Source: DATKQY01 sp035532475
GTDB lineage: Bacteria; Actinomycetota; Acidimicrobiia; Acidimicrobiales; Bog-793
Reading direction: 5' to 3'
DNA: 64,000 bases
Assembly: GCA_035532475.1 (NCBI GenBank)
Contig: DATKQY010000027.1
Span: 104,667-168,666, forward strand
Part shown: piece by piece, positions 45,110 to 55,161 of the stretch
How the letters are laid out: each line of letters starts with the position of its first letter
Position numbering within the stretch: the first letter of the stretch is position 1
Notes under the pieces: model-generated
What the model was told of the DNA's origin: nothing
The model's input: the letters and a program-made list of their open reading frames with translations, nothing else
Database searches by the model: none
Position numbers and translations under genes: made by a program

Positions 45110-46159
45110 ATGATCGACGCCGAGCTCCTGGAGCGTCCACCCGATGACGGGGGCGCCGCCACCTCCCCGGCTGTGACGAGCGCCGTCGAGGGGATCCCGG
45201 TCGATAGGGCCGGTGCGGTTGACGCCTCGACCCTCGGCCTCGCGACGACCCGGGAGCGGACCTCGCGCGTCAGCCAGGTCGTGACGCTGGTCGCCGTCCT
45301 CGTTCCGCCGCTCGCGATCCTCTCGGCGGCGCGCGTGCTGTGGGGCGTCGCGGTGCGGCCGCTCGATCTCATCCTGTTCGCGGTGCTGTACGTCGCCACG
45401 GGCCTCGGCATCACCGTCGGCTACCACCGGCTCTTCACGCACCGCTCGTTCGAGGCGCCCACCGCGGTCCGGGTGCTGCTCGCGATCCTCGGGGCGATGA
45501 CCCTGCAAGGACCGGTCACCCAGTGGGTGACGGACCACCGCAAGCACCACGCCCGCTCCGACGTGGAGGGCGATCCCCACTCGCCGCACCTGTCGGGCGA
45601 CGGCCTCCTTGGCGCGGTGCGCGGGCTGTGGCACTCCCACGTCGGCTGGATGTTCACGACCAAGGGCATGGAGCGCGGCGACATGTACGGGCGCGACCTG
45701 CACGACGACCGCCCCATCCGCTTCGTCGACCGCTTCTACCTGCTGTGGGTGCTCGTGTCGGTCGCGCTGCCGTTCGGCATCGCGTGGGCCGTCACCGGGA
45801 GCGTCGCACGGGGCCTCGAGGCGATGGTCTGGGCGGGCCTCGTCCGGATCTTCGCGTTCGAGCACGCCACCTTCGCGGTCAACTCCATCTGCCACACCTT
45901 CGGCCGCCGCGTCTACGACGCCCGCGACCAGAGCCGCAACAACTGGGTCGTGGCGCTGTTGACCTTCGGCGAGGGGTGGCACAACAACCACCACGCCTTC
46001 CCCCGCTCGGCCCGCCACGGTCTCGGCCGGCTGCAGGTGGATGTCTCCTACCTGGTGATCCGCGGGCTCGAGGGCTGCCGACTGGCGGCGAACCTCCGCC
46101 TGCCGACGCCGGCCCAGCAGGCGAGGGCGCGCCGCGTCGGCGCGCCCGACACCGCCTGA
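45110..46159 (+). CDS. Acyl-CoA/acyl-lipid delta-9 fatty acid desaturase
   Basis: A protein of 349 residues, integral-membrane di-iron desaturase. The three His boxes are GYHRLFTHRSFEA, TDHRKHHARSD and EGWHNNHHAFPRSARHGL. Paired hydrophobic stretches lie between them. It introduces a cis double bond in acyl chains at the membrane. GAGGAT lies six bases before the ATG. It is convergent with the adjacent cyclopropane-type methyltransferase gene, whose substrate is the unsaturated lipid this enzyme makes. Confidence 0.94.
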   Translation: MIDAELLERPPDDGGAATSPAVTSAVEGIPVDRAGAVDASTLGLATTRERTSRVSQVVTLVAVLVPPLAILSAARVLWGVAVRPLDLILFAVLYVATGLGITVGYHRLFTHRSFEAPTAVRVLLAILGAMTLQGPVTQWVTDHRKHHARSDVEGDPHSPHLSGDGLLGAVRGLWHSHVGWMFTTKGMERGDMYGRDLHDDRPIRFVDRFYLLWVLVSVALPFGIAWAVTGSVARGLEAMVWAGLVRIFAFEHATFAVNSICHTFGRRVYDARDQSRNNWVVALLTFGEGWHNNHHAFPRSARHGLGRLQVDVSYLVIRGLEGCRLAANLRLPTPAQQARARRVGAPDTA

Positions 46160-46166
46160 GGCTCGA

Positions 46167-47468
46167 TCAGCCGCCGGGGGGCGCCAGCCCGTTCGGTCGC
46201 CAGCCCGCCTTCGCCAGCAGGCACTGGACGTCGCCGAGGCGCCGCTCGGCGAACGACGCCTCGCGGTAGCTGAGGTAGAACTCGAAGAGCAGGCGGAACG
46301 TCTCGTCGAAACCGAGCCCCGCCAGCTCGCCGGCGCGCTCGGCGAAGGCCTCCCGCCAGCGCCGGAAGGTCTCGGCGGCGTGGTGGCCGATGTCGTCGAG
46401 GGCGACGACGTCGAGGTCGCCGGTCTTGACGATGCTGGCGGCCAGCGTGCTGACCGAGGGAAGGGACGAACCCGCCAGCACGTAGCGCCGGACGAAGTCG
46501 TCGGCGTGACGCGAGCGGTCGAAGAAGCGGTCCGCCACCACGACGGCCTGCAGGGCCATCGCCCCGTCAGGCTCGAGCAGCCCGGCGCAGGTCGAGAAGA
46601 AGGCCGGGTGCTGCCGCTCGTCGATCGTCTCCAGCATCTCGATCGACACCAGCTTGTCGTAGGTGCCGGTGAGGTCCCGGTAGTCACGCTCCACGACGGT
46701 CACCAGGTCCTCCAGCCCGGCGTCCTTCACCCGCCGAGCGGCGAGCTGGTGCTGGCGGGACGAGGTGGTGGCCGTGGTCACGCGGCAGCCGTAGCGGCCG
46801 GCGGCGTGGAGGGCGAAGCTCCCCCAGCCCGTCCCGATCTCGAGCACGTGGTCCGCGGGAGAGAGTGCGAGCTTGCGGCAGATCCGGTCGAGCTTGGCGA
46901 CCTGCGCGTCGCGAAGCGTCGCGTTGGGACCCGCGAAGAGGCCGCTCGAGTAGGTCAGCGTCTCGTCGAGGAAGAGCGCGAACAGCTCGTTGTCGAGCTC
47001 GTAGTGGGCCGGGCCGCTGCGGCGCTCCGCGCCGCGGGCGCCATGGCGGGCGCCCGCCAGCGGGTCCTGGCGGTGCAGCGGCGCCCCGAGCCGGCGGGCG
47101 AGCGCGCTCGTGCGTTCGATCGCGTCGAGGTTTCGCACGACGACCCGCAAGAACGTGGTGAGGTCGCCGGGGTTCGCGCAGCCCCACCAGCCGGAGAAGT
47201 AGGCGCGGCCGAGCCCGGCGCTCCCCCCCGTCGCCACCGCCCGCCAGGCCCGCGGCGAGCGCACCTCGACCTCGGGCACGGGCTCCCCGGCGACCGGTCG
47301 TCCACACAGGTGGCGCCGCCCGCCCTCCTGCACGATGACCGCGCCGTTGCGGATCCGGCCGAGCAGCCCGAGCACGACCGCCCGTGCCGCCAGGTCACGC
47401 GCTCCACGCCGGGCCGGCCGCTCCGGCGCTCCCGACTGGTCCATCTCGTCCTTCGCGTCGGCCTCCAC
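46167..47468 (-). CDS. Cyclopropane-fatty-acyl-phospholipid synthase family methyltransferase
   Basis: A protein of 433 residues. An N-terminal lipid-binding-type domain (GLGRAYFSGWWGCANPGDLTTFLRVVV) is followed by HYELDNELFALFLDETLTYSSGLF and the SAM loop LEIGTGWGSFALHAAGRYGCRV. VSIEMLETIDERQHPAFF, DFVRRYVLAGSSLPSV and FLSYREASFAERRLGDVQCLL near the end are CFA-synthase hallmarks. It methylates double bonds of membrane acyl chains. It lies tail to tail with the desaturase, with seven bases between stops. Confidence 0.93.
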   Translation of the reverse strand: MEADAKDEMDQSGAPERPARRGARDLAARAVVLGLLGRIRNGAVIVQEGGRRHLCGRPVAGEPVPEVEVRSPRAWRAVATGGSAGLGRAYFSGWWGCANPGDLTTFLRVVVRNLDAIERTSALARRLGAPLHRQDPLAGARHGARGAERRSGPAHYELDNELFALFLDETLTYSSGLFAGPNATLRDAQVAKLDRICRKLALSPADHVLEIGTGWGSFALHAAGRYGCRVTTATTSSRQHQLAARRVKDAGLEDLVTVVERDYRDLTGTYDKLVSIEMLETIDERQHPAFFSTCAGLLEPDGAMALQAVVVADRFFDRSRHADDFVRRYVLAGSSLPSVSTLAASIVKTGDLDVVALDDIGHHAAETFRRWREAFAERAGELAGLGFDETFRLLFEFYLSYREASFAERRLGDVQCLLAKAGWRPNGLAPPGG

Positions 47469-47588
47469 CAGAACCTCGTTCGAGAGGCGATCGGCCCCGC
47501 ACGGGCCGTCTGAACGCTCAGGGTAGCGCGCCGCCTCCGCGCAACCTTGGCCCCGCCGGGCCCTGCCGGTCGGCCTGGGCCGCCTCCG

Positions 47589-48323
47589 TCAGTCGACGGC
47601 GTCCTTCGCGCGCGCCGGCGGGCCGGTGAGGCTGATCTGCTCCCCGGGCCCATAGCGGCGGCGCGTCCCGTCGCGGCCGAGCAGCCAGACCGCCTGGCGC
47701 CCCATCACCTCGAAGCGCTCGGGGCCGCCGACGAGCGCGGTCTCCTCGTCGATGCCGACGACCTCGGCGTCCCGTGGCGCCGTGCGGAGCAGCTCGTCGG
47801 TGAAGTGGGGAGCGAAGCCGGAGAAGCGGTCGAAGTGCGGGATCACGGCCGCCCGGGGCACGACGCCGAGCCCGCGTCCCGTGAAGCGGCCGGGGTCGCG
47901 GAAGTCGTCGGAGACCCGGGAGAGGGCGCACGCCCCGGCCGAGCAGCCGGCGAGGGCGGCGCCCGCCTCGTGCGCGTCGAGGATCGCCCGCCACACCGCC
48001 GTGCCACGCAGGGTGTCCGCGAGGTAGCCGGGATTGCCCCCGGAGAGGTAGACGAGCCCGGCGCCGCCGACCGCCGTGGCAAGGTCGACCCGGTCGGCGT
48101 CGGCCCGGTCGAGCACCCGCAGCGGGACTGCCTCCACGCCCATCGCCGCGAAGTGGACCCGGCCGAGCTCGATCCAGTACCCGACCCGTTCGGGGCCCTC
48201 CTCGGCGGCGGCGGTCGGCAGGAACACCGCGCGGCGAGGCCGGCCGGCGAGCAGCGCCTCGTCGATCGGCCGCATCACGTCGAGGAACTCTCCGCTGCCG
48301 ACGAGCGCGACGGGTCCGGGCAT
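47589..48323 (-). CDS. Peptidase S51 / cyanophycinase-like protein
   Basis: A protein of 244 residues. PVALVGSGEFLDVMRPIDEAL and YLSGGNPGYLADTLRGTAVWRAI are followed by the nucleophile elbow LAGCSAGACALS, matching the S51 Ser peptidases (dipeptidase E, cyanophycinase). VIPHFDRFSGFAPHFTDELL and VGIDEETALV are conserved downstream. It would hydrolyse small Asp-containing peptides; the substrate is open. TATCGT lies seven bases before the ATG, a leaderless-type start. It is divergent from the ABC-F gene. Confidence 0.88.
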   Translation of the reverse strand: MPGPVALVGSGEFLDVMRPIDEALLAGRPRRAVFLPTAAAEEGPERVGYWIELGRVHFAAMGVEAVPLRVLDRADADRVDLATAVGGAGLVYLSGGNPGYLADTLRGTAVWRAILDAHEAGAALAGCSAGACALSRVSDDFRDPGRFTGRGLGVVPRAAVIPHFDRFSGFAPHFTDELLRTAPRDAEVVGIDEETALVGGPERFEVMGRQAVWLLGRDGTRRRYGPGEQISLTGPPARAKDAVD

Positions 48324-48453
48324 CCGCAGAACGATATCGTCTCGCCCCACGCGCCCGGTGTGACCGGGAGGCGGCGAATTGGCGCGATGCTGGAGGTGGC
48401 GCGTCGGCGCCCCCCGGACCGGGCGGGCGACGCAGCGCGCCCATTCCCCCGAG

Positions 48454-50055
<1,602 letters not shown>

Positions 50056-50098
50056 TTCGCATGATCTCGTACGTTCCCATGCTCGACGTGCACCTTGG

Positions 50099-50130
50099 TT
50101 GACATTTGTTTCGCGGGCCGCCGATAGACT
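50099..50130 (+). promoter_or_regulatory. Probable promoter of the kelch protein gene
   Basis: A consensus TTGACA (50099-50104) and a good actinobacterial -10, TAGACT (50125-50130), are 20 bp apart, longer than the usual 17-18; GATAGA at 18 bp is an alternative. The region is clearly richer in A/T than its surroundings. It implies an untranslated leader of about 160 bases, which contains two short inverted repeats (TTGGG/CCCAA near 50205 and GGCACC/GGTGCC near 50245). Confidence 0.55.
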
Positions 50131-50297
50131 ACTGATGGCTGAGGGTGCCAAGACCAGCCAGAAATGGCGTGCTTCGAGGCCCAGCAGGGACGGGGTGCGT
50201 TGCATTGGGCTCCCAACGTGCGTAGGGTCGGTCTGTCCGCGATGGCACCTCGGTGCCAATTGTTAGGGAGTGCCACATCTTTCGTTAGGAGATTGTG

Positions 50298-52577
50298 ATG
50301 GGGAGGAAGAATCTGACGCGCATGGCCGGGAGCAGCGGCATCGGCGCCCACGGCCTCGACAGGCCCGGGCAGCGGGCGCAGGCGCGCCGGCCGCGACGGC
50401 TGCTCGCCGCCGCGGCGGCGGCCGTCGCGACGATCGGCGGGGGCGCGGTCCTCGTCGCCGCGGCGCCGGCGGGCGCGGCGGCGGTCGGGACGTTCGCGTC
50501 CACCGGCTCGCTCGCCACCGCCCGCGCGCACACCCAGGCGGTGGTGCTCGCCAACGGCAAGGTGCTCGTCGCCGGCGGCCTGAGCGGGAGCGGCACGAGC
50601 GCTGTCCCGACCACCGGCGCTGAGCTGTACGACCCCACGGCCGGCACCTGGTCGAGCGCGGGCTCGCTCGCGACGGGGCGCTACGACGCCACGACGACGC
50701 TCCTCCCGAACGGCAACGTGCTGGTGGCCGGCGGGCTGACCGGCGCGTCGCCGTTCAGCGCCACCGCCACCGCTGAGCTCTACAACCCCTCGACTAACGC
50801 CTGGTCGTCGGCGGCGCCGATGGCCAACGCGCGCTTCGGCGCGACGGCGACCGTCCTGTCCAGCGGCAACGTGCTCGTGGCCGGCGGCGACTCGGGCACC
50901 AGCACGACGCCGACGGCCCTGACGAGCGCGGAGCTGTACAACCCCTCGACGAACAGCTGGTCCCCGGCCGGCTCGCTCGCGACCGCGCGCGCCTTTGCCG
51001 GCGCGGCGGCGCTGTCCAGCGGCAACGTGCTCGTGGCCGGCGGCGAGAACGGCGGAGGGACCGCCGTCGGCACGGCCGAGCTGTACAACCCCTCGACGAA
51101 CTCGTGGTCCTCGGGAGGCGCGCTCGTGACGGCGCGCGCCAACGCGTCGGCGACAGTGCTGACGAACGGCCAGGTCCTCCTGGCCGGTGGCATCAACGGA
51201 ACGACGGTGCTCAACTCCGCCGAGCTGTACAACCCGGCGAGCAACGGCTGGAGCGCGACCGGCTCGCTCACGACCGCCCGCTACGGCGCGGCGGCGGGGC
51301 TGCTCCCCGACGGGACGGTGCTCGTCGCCGGCGGTGAGGACGGTTCCGCCAACCCGGTCGGTACGGCCGAGCGCTTCAACCCCGCGACGGGGACCTTCTC
51401 GGCGACCGGCTCGCTCGGCACGGCGCGTGCTTTCGCGGCTTCCGCCGTGCTGAGCAGCGGTTACGTGCTCGTCGCCGGCGGTGAGACCGGTCCGGGCTCG
51501 GCGGCCGCGACGAACTCGGCGGAGCTGTACTTCGCCGGGCTCCCGCCGAAGTTCACCAGCCTGGCAACCGCCACGTTCACCCTCGGGCAGAGCTCGAGCT
51601 TCACGGTGACGACGAGCGCCTCACCGGCGCCGACCATCACGGAGACCGGCACGCTGCCGGGCGGCCTCACCCTGCACGACAACGGCGACGGCACGGCGAC
51701 GCTTGCCGGTACCCCCGCCGCCGGCACGGCCGGGTCCTATTCGATCCAGCTCTTCGCCACGAACGGCGTTGGGGCGGTGGCCAGCCAGTCCTTCGTGACG
51801 GTCGTCGTGACCCCGACGGTGACCGGTTACTGGATCGTGAGCTCGGCGGGGACGGTCTACCCCTACGGCCAGGCCAAGTCCTACTCGAACCTCTCGGTGA
51901 ACCCCAAGATTCGTCCGGTCGTGGCGACGGCGGCCACGCTCGACCGCAAGGGCTACTGGCTCGTGACCTCGAAGGGCAACGTCTACAACTTCGGCGACGC
52001 CTCGTTCTTCGGCTCGGCCGCGCGCACGCGCCTCGCCGCGCCGATCAGCGCCTTCGCCGTCACGCCCGACGCCAAGGGGTACTGGCTCGTGAGCCAGACG
52101 GGCGCCGTCTACCCCTACGGTGACGCGCAGTCGTACTCGAACCTCGCGGTCAACCTGAAGGCCCGCAAGGTCGTGGCGATGGCACCGTCGATCGACGGCA
52201 AGGGCTACTACCTCGTCACGAACACGGGCAATGTCTTCAACTACGGCGACGCGCCCTTCTTCGGCTCGAAGGCCCACGTCCGCCTTCCCCACCCCGTCGT
52301 GTCGGTCGCGATCACGCCCGACGGCAAGGGCTACTACCTCGTGTCCTCGGGCGGCAACGTCTACAACTTCGCCGGGGCGCACTTCTACGGCTCGAAGGCG
52401 CGGTACCGCCTCGGTGCCCGGCAGGTGGTCCAGATCCTGCCGACGCCGGACGGCAAGGGGTACTACTTGGTGACGAACCGGGGGAACATCTACAACTACG
52501 CCGACGCGCGCTTCTTCGGCTCGCCGGTGCACGTGACGCTTCCCGGTCCGATCAGCGCCATGGCGCTCGACGACTGA
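50298..52577 (+). CDS. Secreted kelch-propeller protein with C-terminal GYW repeats
   Basis: A protein of 759 residues with AGGAG upstream. A signal peptide lies at about residues 33-62 (RLLAAAAAAVATIGGGAVLV ... APAGAAA). Seven kelch-like repeats follow (LATARxxxxAVVLxxGxVLVAGG ... AELYNPSTNSWS), enough for one beta-propeller. A putative-Ig (He_PIG-like) domain then reads ETGTLPGGLTLHDNGDG. Last are six repeats of about 45 residues, each starting GYW/YxLV and ending YPYGxAxSYSNL or YNFGDAxFFGS. No membrane anchor or sorting motif is seen. It is probably an exported, cell-surface or matrix protein; the ligand is unknown. Confidence 0.9.
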   Translation: MGRKNLTRMAGSSGIGAHGLDRPGQRAQARRPRRLLAAAAAAVATIGGGAVLVAAAPAGAAAVGTFASTGSLATARAHTQAVVLANGKVLVAGGLSGSGTSAVPTTGAELYDPTAGTWSSAGSLATGRYDATTTLLPNGNVLVAGGLTGASPFSATATAELYNPSTNAWSSAAPMANARFGATATVLSSGNVLVAGGDSGTSTTPTALTSAELYNPSTNSWSPAGSLATARAFAGAAALSSGNVLVAGGENGGGTAVGTAELYNPSTNSWSSGGALVTARANASATVLTNGQVLLAGGINGTTVLNSAELYNPASNGWSATGSLTTARYGAAAGLLPDGTVLVAGGEDGSANPVGTAERFNPATGTFSATGSLGTARAFAASAVLSSGYVLVAGGETGPGSAAATNSAELYFAGLPPKFTSLATATFTLGQSSSFTVTTSASPAPTITETGTLPGGLTLHDNGDGTATLAGTPAAGTAGSYSIQLFATNGVGAVASQSFVTVVVTPTVTGYWIVSSAGTVYPYGQAKSYSNLSVNPKIRPVVATAATLDRKGYWLVTSKGNVYNFGDASFFGSAARTRLAAPISAFAVTPDAKGYWLVSQTGAVYPYGDAQSYSNLAVNLKARKVVAMAPSIDGKGYYLVTNTGNVFNYGDAPFFGSKAHVRLPHPVVSVAITPDGKGYYLVSSGGNVYNFAGAHFYGSKARYRLGARQVVQILPTPDGKGYYLVTNRGNIYNYADARFFGSPVHVTLPGPISAMALDD

Positions 52578-52593
52578 TCGCCTGATCCCGGGC

Positions 52594-52622
52594 TGACCCG
52601 CCGACGACCGGACGGCGGGTCA
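52594..52622 (+). terminator. Hairpin after the kelch gene
   Basis: TGACCCGCCG (52594-52603) pairs perfectly with CGGCGGGTCA (52613-52622), loop of nine bases. It starts 16 bases after the stop codon. No T-tract follows, as is common for GC-rich actinobacterial terminators. Confidence 0.65.
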
Positions 52623-52667
52623 CCCCGGATGGTCCGGCCGGGCACGGCCGCCGCGGGAGCCGGGCGG

Positions 52668-52703
52668 GACGATCGCCGGGGCCTGAAGGTCCCGGCGATC
52701 GTC
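52668..52703 (+). terminator. Second, 13-bp hairpin between the kelch gene and htrA
   Basis: GACGATCGCCGGG (52668-52680) pairs perfectly with CCCGGCGATCGTC (52691-52703) around GCCTGAAGGT. No T-tract follows. Together with the preceding hairpin it should insulate htrA from the highly repetitive upstream gene. The 324 bases from 52578 to 52901 hold these two hairpins, a possible CAGACT -10 (52769-52774) and the inverted repeat at 52838, but no gene. Confidence 0.65.
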
Positions 52704-52837
52704 GTCTGGGGGGTGCGGCCCACCCCTCCGAGACGGCAGATCTTCACAGCAGACTCTCAGGCGCTGTCCAGACTCGTCAGAGGCCGCGCGGGCATGCTGG
52801 TCCTGCGAGACGCGCTGCGGTGTGCCAGCGGCGCCGG

Positions 52838-52857
52838 GGGACCGGTGAACCGGTCCC
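52838..52857. repeat. Perfect inverted repeat in the htrA leader
   Basis: GGGACCGGT-GA-ACCGGTCCC, nine-base arms with a two-base centre, 44 bases before the htrA ATG and downstream of the likely -10. As DNA it could be a dimeric-repressor operator; as RNA the two-base loop would force opening of the last pair. Its placement after the promoter favours a roadblock-type operator or a 5' RNA stem. Confidence 0.5.
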
Positions 52858-52901
52858 TGCCAGGACAGGCCTCCGAGCGGGGCCGAGAGGACGATGGACT
52901 G

Positions 52902-54425
52902 ATGGACGAGCCGAACGACTTCCCGACGCCCCCGGAAGGCTCCGAAGGCATCCCCCCGACCGAGCCGACGCCTCGGGCGTCGTCCCCGTCCTGGGTGCCG
53001 GGCGCACCGCTCGACGAGGCGGGGACCCCGACCGTCCCGCTGGCGAGTGCCGCCGGGGCCGAAGCCCTCCCCGCCCCCGGCGCGAGCGAAGTCGCCGCCG
53101 GCCCGATGCCCCTGTCGATGCCGCCGTTCGCCGCGTCGGTCGGGGGCGTCGAGCACCTCGTCGCGCCGCCCGCTGCCGCTGGCGAACCGCCCACGGCGCC
53201 CCCGCCCGGGGAGGGGCTGAACTTCGCGGCCGCCGGCGGGGAGCCCCCCGGCGGGGCGCCGCACCACCGCCGGCGCCGCCCCCTCGTCGCAGCGGTCGTA
53301 GTCGCCGCCCTGTTGGCCGGTGGCCTCGGTGCCGGCCTCGAAGCAGCGCTCGGCGGAGGCGGCTCGGGCTCGTCGGCAGTCCAGCAGCTCCCGACCTCCT
53401 CGAGCTCGCCACCCACGAGCAACCCCTCGGCCACCGCGTCAGGGTCGCGTTCGATCGCGTCGATCGCGGCGTCGGTCGAGCCGGGCGTCGTCGACATCCA
53501 GACGACCGTCGTGAGCGCCGGTGGCCTCGAGCCGGCGGCCGGGACCGGGATGATCGTCACGCCGTCGGGAGAGGTGCTGACGAACAACCATGTGGTGGAG
53601 GACGCGTCGAGCATCAAGGTCTCGATTGCGGGACGGTCGGGCACCTACAGCGCGAAGGTGCTCGGTACCGACGTGACCAAGGACGTCGCGCTCTTGCAGA
53701 TCGAGGGCGTCTCCAACCTGCCGTACGTCACCCTCGGTGACTCGTCCACCGTCGCGGTCGGTGACCAGGTGATCGCGATCGGCAATGCCCTCGGCCTCGG
53801 CGGCAAGCCTTCGGTCGTGTCGGGCGGCATCTCGGCGACCGGGCGGACCATCACCGCGAGCGACTCGAGCGGCGCGCTCCCCGAGACGCTCCACGGCATG
53901 CTCGAGACGTCGGCGCCGATCGCTCCCGGTGATTCCGGGGGCCCGCTCGTGAACATGAAGGGCCAGGTCATCGGCATGGACACCGCCGCAGCCTCGGCCG
54001 ACGGCACCGGGTCCACCATCGGCTTCGCGATCCCGATCAACACGGCGAAGACGATCGTCCAGCAGATCGAACGCGGTCAGGCCTCGAGCGAGGTCACGAT
54101 CGGCGAGTCACCGTTCCTCGGCGTCTACCAGGTGCCGGGCTCCTCGTCGGGCGGTTTCGGGAGCTTCGGCTCGACCACCACGCCGAGCACCGGCACGGCC
54201 GGCGTGACGATCAGCGGCGTGATCCAGAACAGCCCGGCGGCGAAGGCCGGGCTGCAGGGCGGCGACGTGATCGCCTCGGTCGACGGCCACACGACCGACT
54301 CCTGGTCGGCGCTGCAGTCCCAGATCGCCGCCCACCTGCCCGGGGACCAGTTGACCGTCCACTACGTGGACCAGAGCGGCACCGCTCACACCGCGACAGT
54401 CCAGCTCGCGGGGCTCCCCAAGTAG
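52902..54425 (+). CDS. HtrA/DegP-type membrane-anchored serine protease
   Basis: A protein of 507 residues. A Pro/Ala-rich cytoplasmic N-terminus of about 125 residues is followed by a basic stop and one helix (PLVAAVVVAALLAGGLGAGL), then a Ser-rich linker. The trypsin-like domain has His in LTNNHVVEDA, Asp in TKDVALLQIEG and Ser in APGDSGGPLVNM. One PDZ domain follows (VIQNSPAAKAGLQGGDVIASVDG). This matches actinobacterial HtrA-like proteases in envelope protein quality control. GAGAGGA lies before the ATG. It is bounded by strong hairpins on both sides. Confidence 0.94.
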   Translation: MDEPNDFPTPPEGSEGIPPTEPTPRASSPSWVPGAPLDEAGTPTVPLASAAGAEALPAPGASEVAAGPMPLSMPPFAASVGGVEHLVAPPAAAGEPPTAPPPGEGLNFAAAGGEPPGGAPHHRRRRPLVAAVVVAALLAGGLGAGLEAALGGGGSGSSAVQQLPTSSSSPPTSNPSATASGSRSIASIAASVEPGVVDIQTTVVSAGGLEPAAGTGMIVTPSGEVLTNNHVVEDASSIKVSIAGRSGTYSAKVLGTDVTKDVALLQIEGVSNLPYVTLGDSSTVAVGDQVIAIGNALGLGGKPSVVSGGISATGRTITASDSSGALPETLHGMLETSAPIAPGDSGGPLVNMKGQVIGMDTAAASADGTGSTIGFAIPINTAKTIVQQIERGQASSEVTIGESPFLGVYQVPGSSSGGFGSFGSTTTPSTGTAGVTISGVIQNSPAAKAGLQGGDVIASVDGHTTDSWSALQSQIAAHLPGDQLTVHYVDQSGTAHTATVQLAGLPK

Positions 54426-54446
54426 CGCGGGGATCCCCGGTCTCAC

Positions 54447-54484
54447 CCCCGGTCCCAGGTGCCCCCCCTCGCCTGGGACCGGGG
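54447..54484 (+). terminator. 13-bp hairpin terminator after htrA
   Basis: CCCCGGTCCCAGG (54447-54459) pairs perfectly with CCTGGGACCGGGG (54472-54484) around a 12-base C-rich loop. It begins 21 bases after the htrA stop. There is no T-tract. Confidence 0.75.
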
Positions 54485-54500
54485 TGGAGCGTGCGGGCGC

Positions 54501-54534
54501 AGGAGCGGGACGCCCCCCGGGGTGTCCCGCTCCT
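54501..54534 (+). terminator. Second long hairpin after htrA
   Basis: AGGAGCGGGACGCCC and its complement ending GTCCCGCTCCT (54501-54534) form up to 15-16 pairs with one G-U and almost no loop. Being nearly symmetrical, it could act for transcripts from either side, including the XRE gene that reads toward htrA. Confidence 0.6.
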
Positions 54535-54653
54535 CGCGCGTTCGGGCGGGGATCGGCGCCGCGCCACGCGCCGCCCCGTCCCCGCGGCGCTGTCACACCC
54601 CCTGGCGATGCTCGGAGCTGCCACGGCAGGGACGAGGAGGCGGGAGGTGCGCG

Positions 54654-54980
54654 ATGGGCGACGAGCTTGCTCGCCGGCGGAGGGAGCGGTCGGCCGAGGT
54701 GGCGGAGCTCGACCGGCGGATCTCCGTGCTCGAGGCCGCGCTCGGGCTCAGGCGTGCCGCTGCCGGCGGAGCTCCGCCTCGAGCTGCCCGACGCGCGCCC
54801 GTAGTGCCGCTAGCTCCTCGTCGCGCGCGTCCGGCGCCGCTGCGGGCGGATGCGCCGCCGTCTCCAGCCGTTCGATCACCTCGTCCGTCGAGACGCCGAA
54901 CGCCTGCGCGAGCGACTGGGCGTTTCGCACCGTCGGCGTCGTCCGACCGAGCATCCACCGACTTGCCGTCTGCTGGCTGA
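54654..54980 (+). CDS. Doubtful small ORF with coiled-coil N-terminus
   Basis: ATG at 54654 has a strong GGGAGGTG ribosome site. The first 36 codons (MGDELARRRRERSAEVAELD, then RRISVLEAALGLRR) look like a genuine charged coiled coil. The remaining 70 are Pro/Arg-rich and antisense to the XRE gene, so they look like shadow coding. It may be the intact start of a degraded gene, or a real overlapping gene. Confidence 0.25.
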   Translation: MGDELARRRRERSAEVAELDRRISVLEAALGLRRAAAGGAPPRAARRAPVVPLAPRRARPAPLRADAPPSPAVRSPRPSRRRTPARATGRFAPSASSDRASTDLPSAG

Positions 54981-55065
54981 CCCCCGTGGCGAGCGCCAGG
55001 TCGCGCTGGCGCCATCCCTTGTCCGCCATCTGCTCCCGCAACCACGCGCCGAAGTCGCCCGTCAC
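54748..55065 (-). CDS. XRE-family regulator with C-terminal coiled coil
   Basis: About 105 residues from a GTG at 55065. The helix-turn-helix is WRQRDLALATGVSQQTASRWMLGRTTPTVRNAQSLAQAFGVSTDEV. The C-terminus (EELAALRARVGQLEAELRRQ) is a leucine-heptad coil, probably for dimerisation. A -10-like TACAAC lies seven bases before the GTG with no Shine-Dalgarno, so the mRNA is probably leaderless; the longer open frame upstream is therefore disfavoured. It is divergent from a second XRE gene, sharing a 133-base control region. Confidence 0.85.
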   Translation of the reverse strand: MTGDFGAWLREQMADKGWRQRDLALATGVSQQTASRWMLGRTTPTVRNAQSLAQAFGVSTDEVIERLETAAHPPAAAPDARDEELAALRARVGQLEAELRRQRHA

Positions 55066-55110
55066 GCATGTAGTTGTACCCGAGTACTCGTGAGCGTGGA
55101 ACTGAAATCG
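55066..55110 (-). promoter_or_regulatory. Promoter and palindromic operator candidate of the minus-strand XRE gene
   Basis: On the minus strand TTCCAC, 17 bp, TACAAC precede the GTG by seven bases. The spacer contains the perfect palindrome CGAGTACTCG (55081-55090), well placed for repression by a dimeric HTH protein. Confidence 0.5.
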
Positions 55111-55161
55111 TGCGCCGCCACGTCGTTGGCGCGTTCCGGCGGCCGGAGCTGCCGTGACGCG

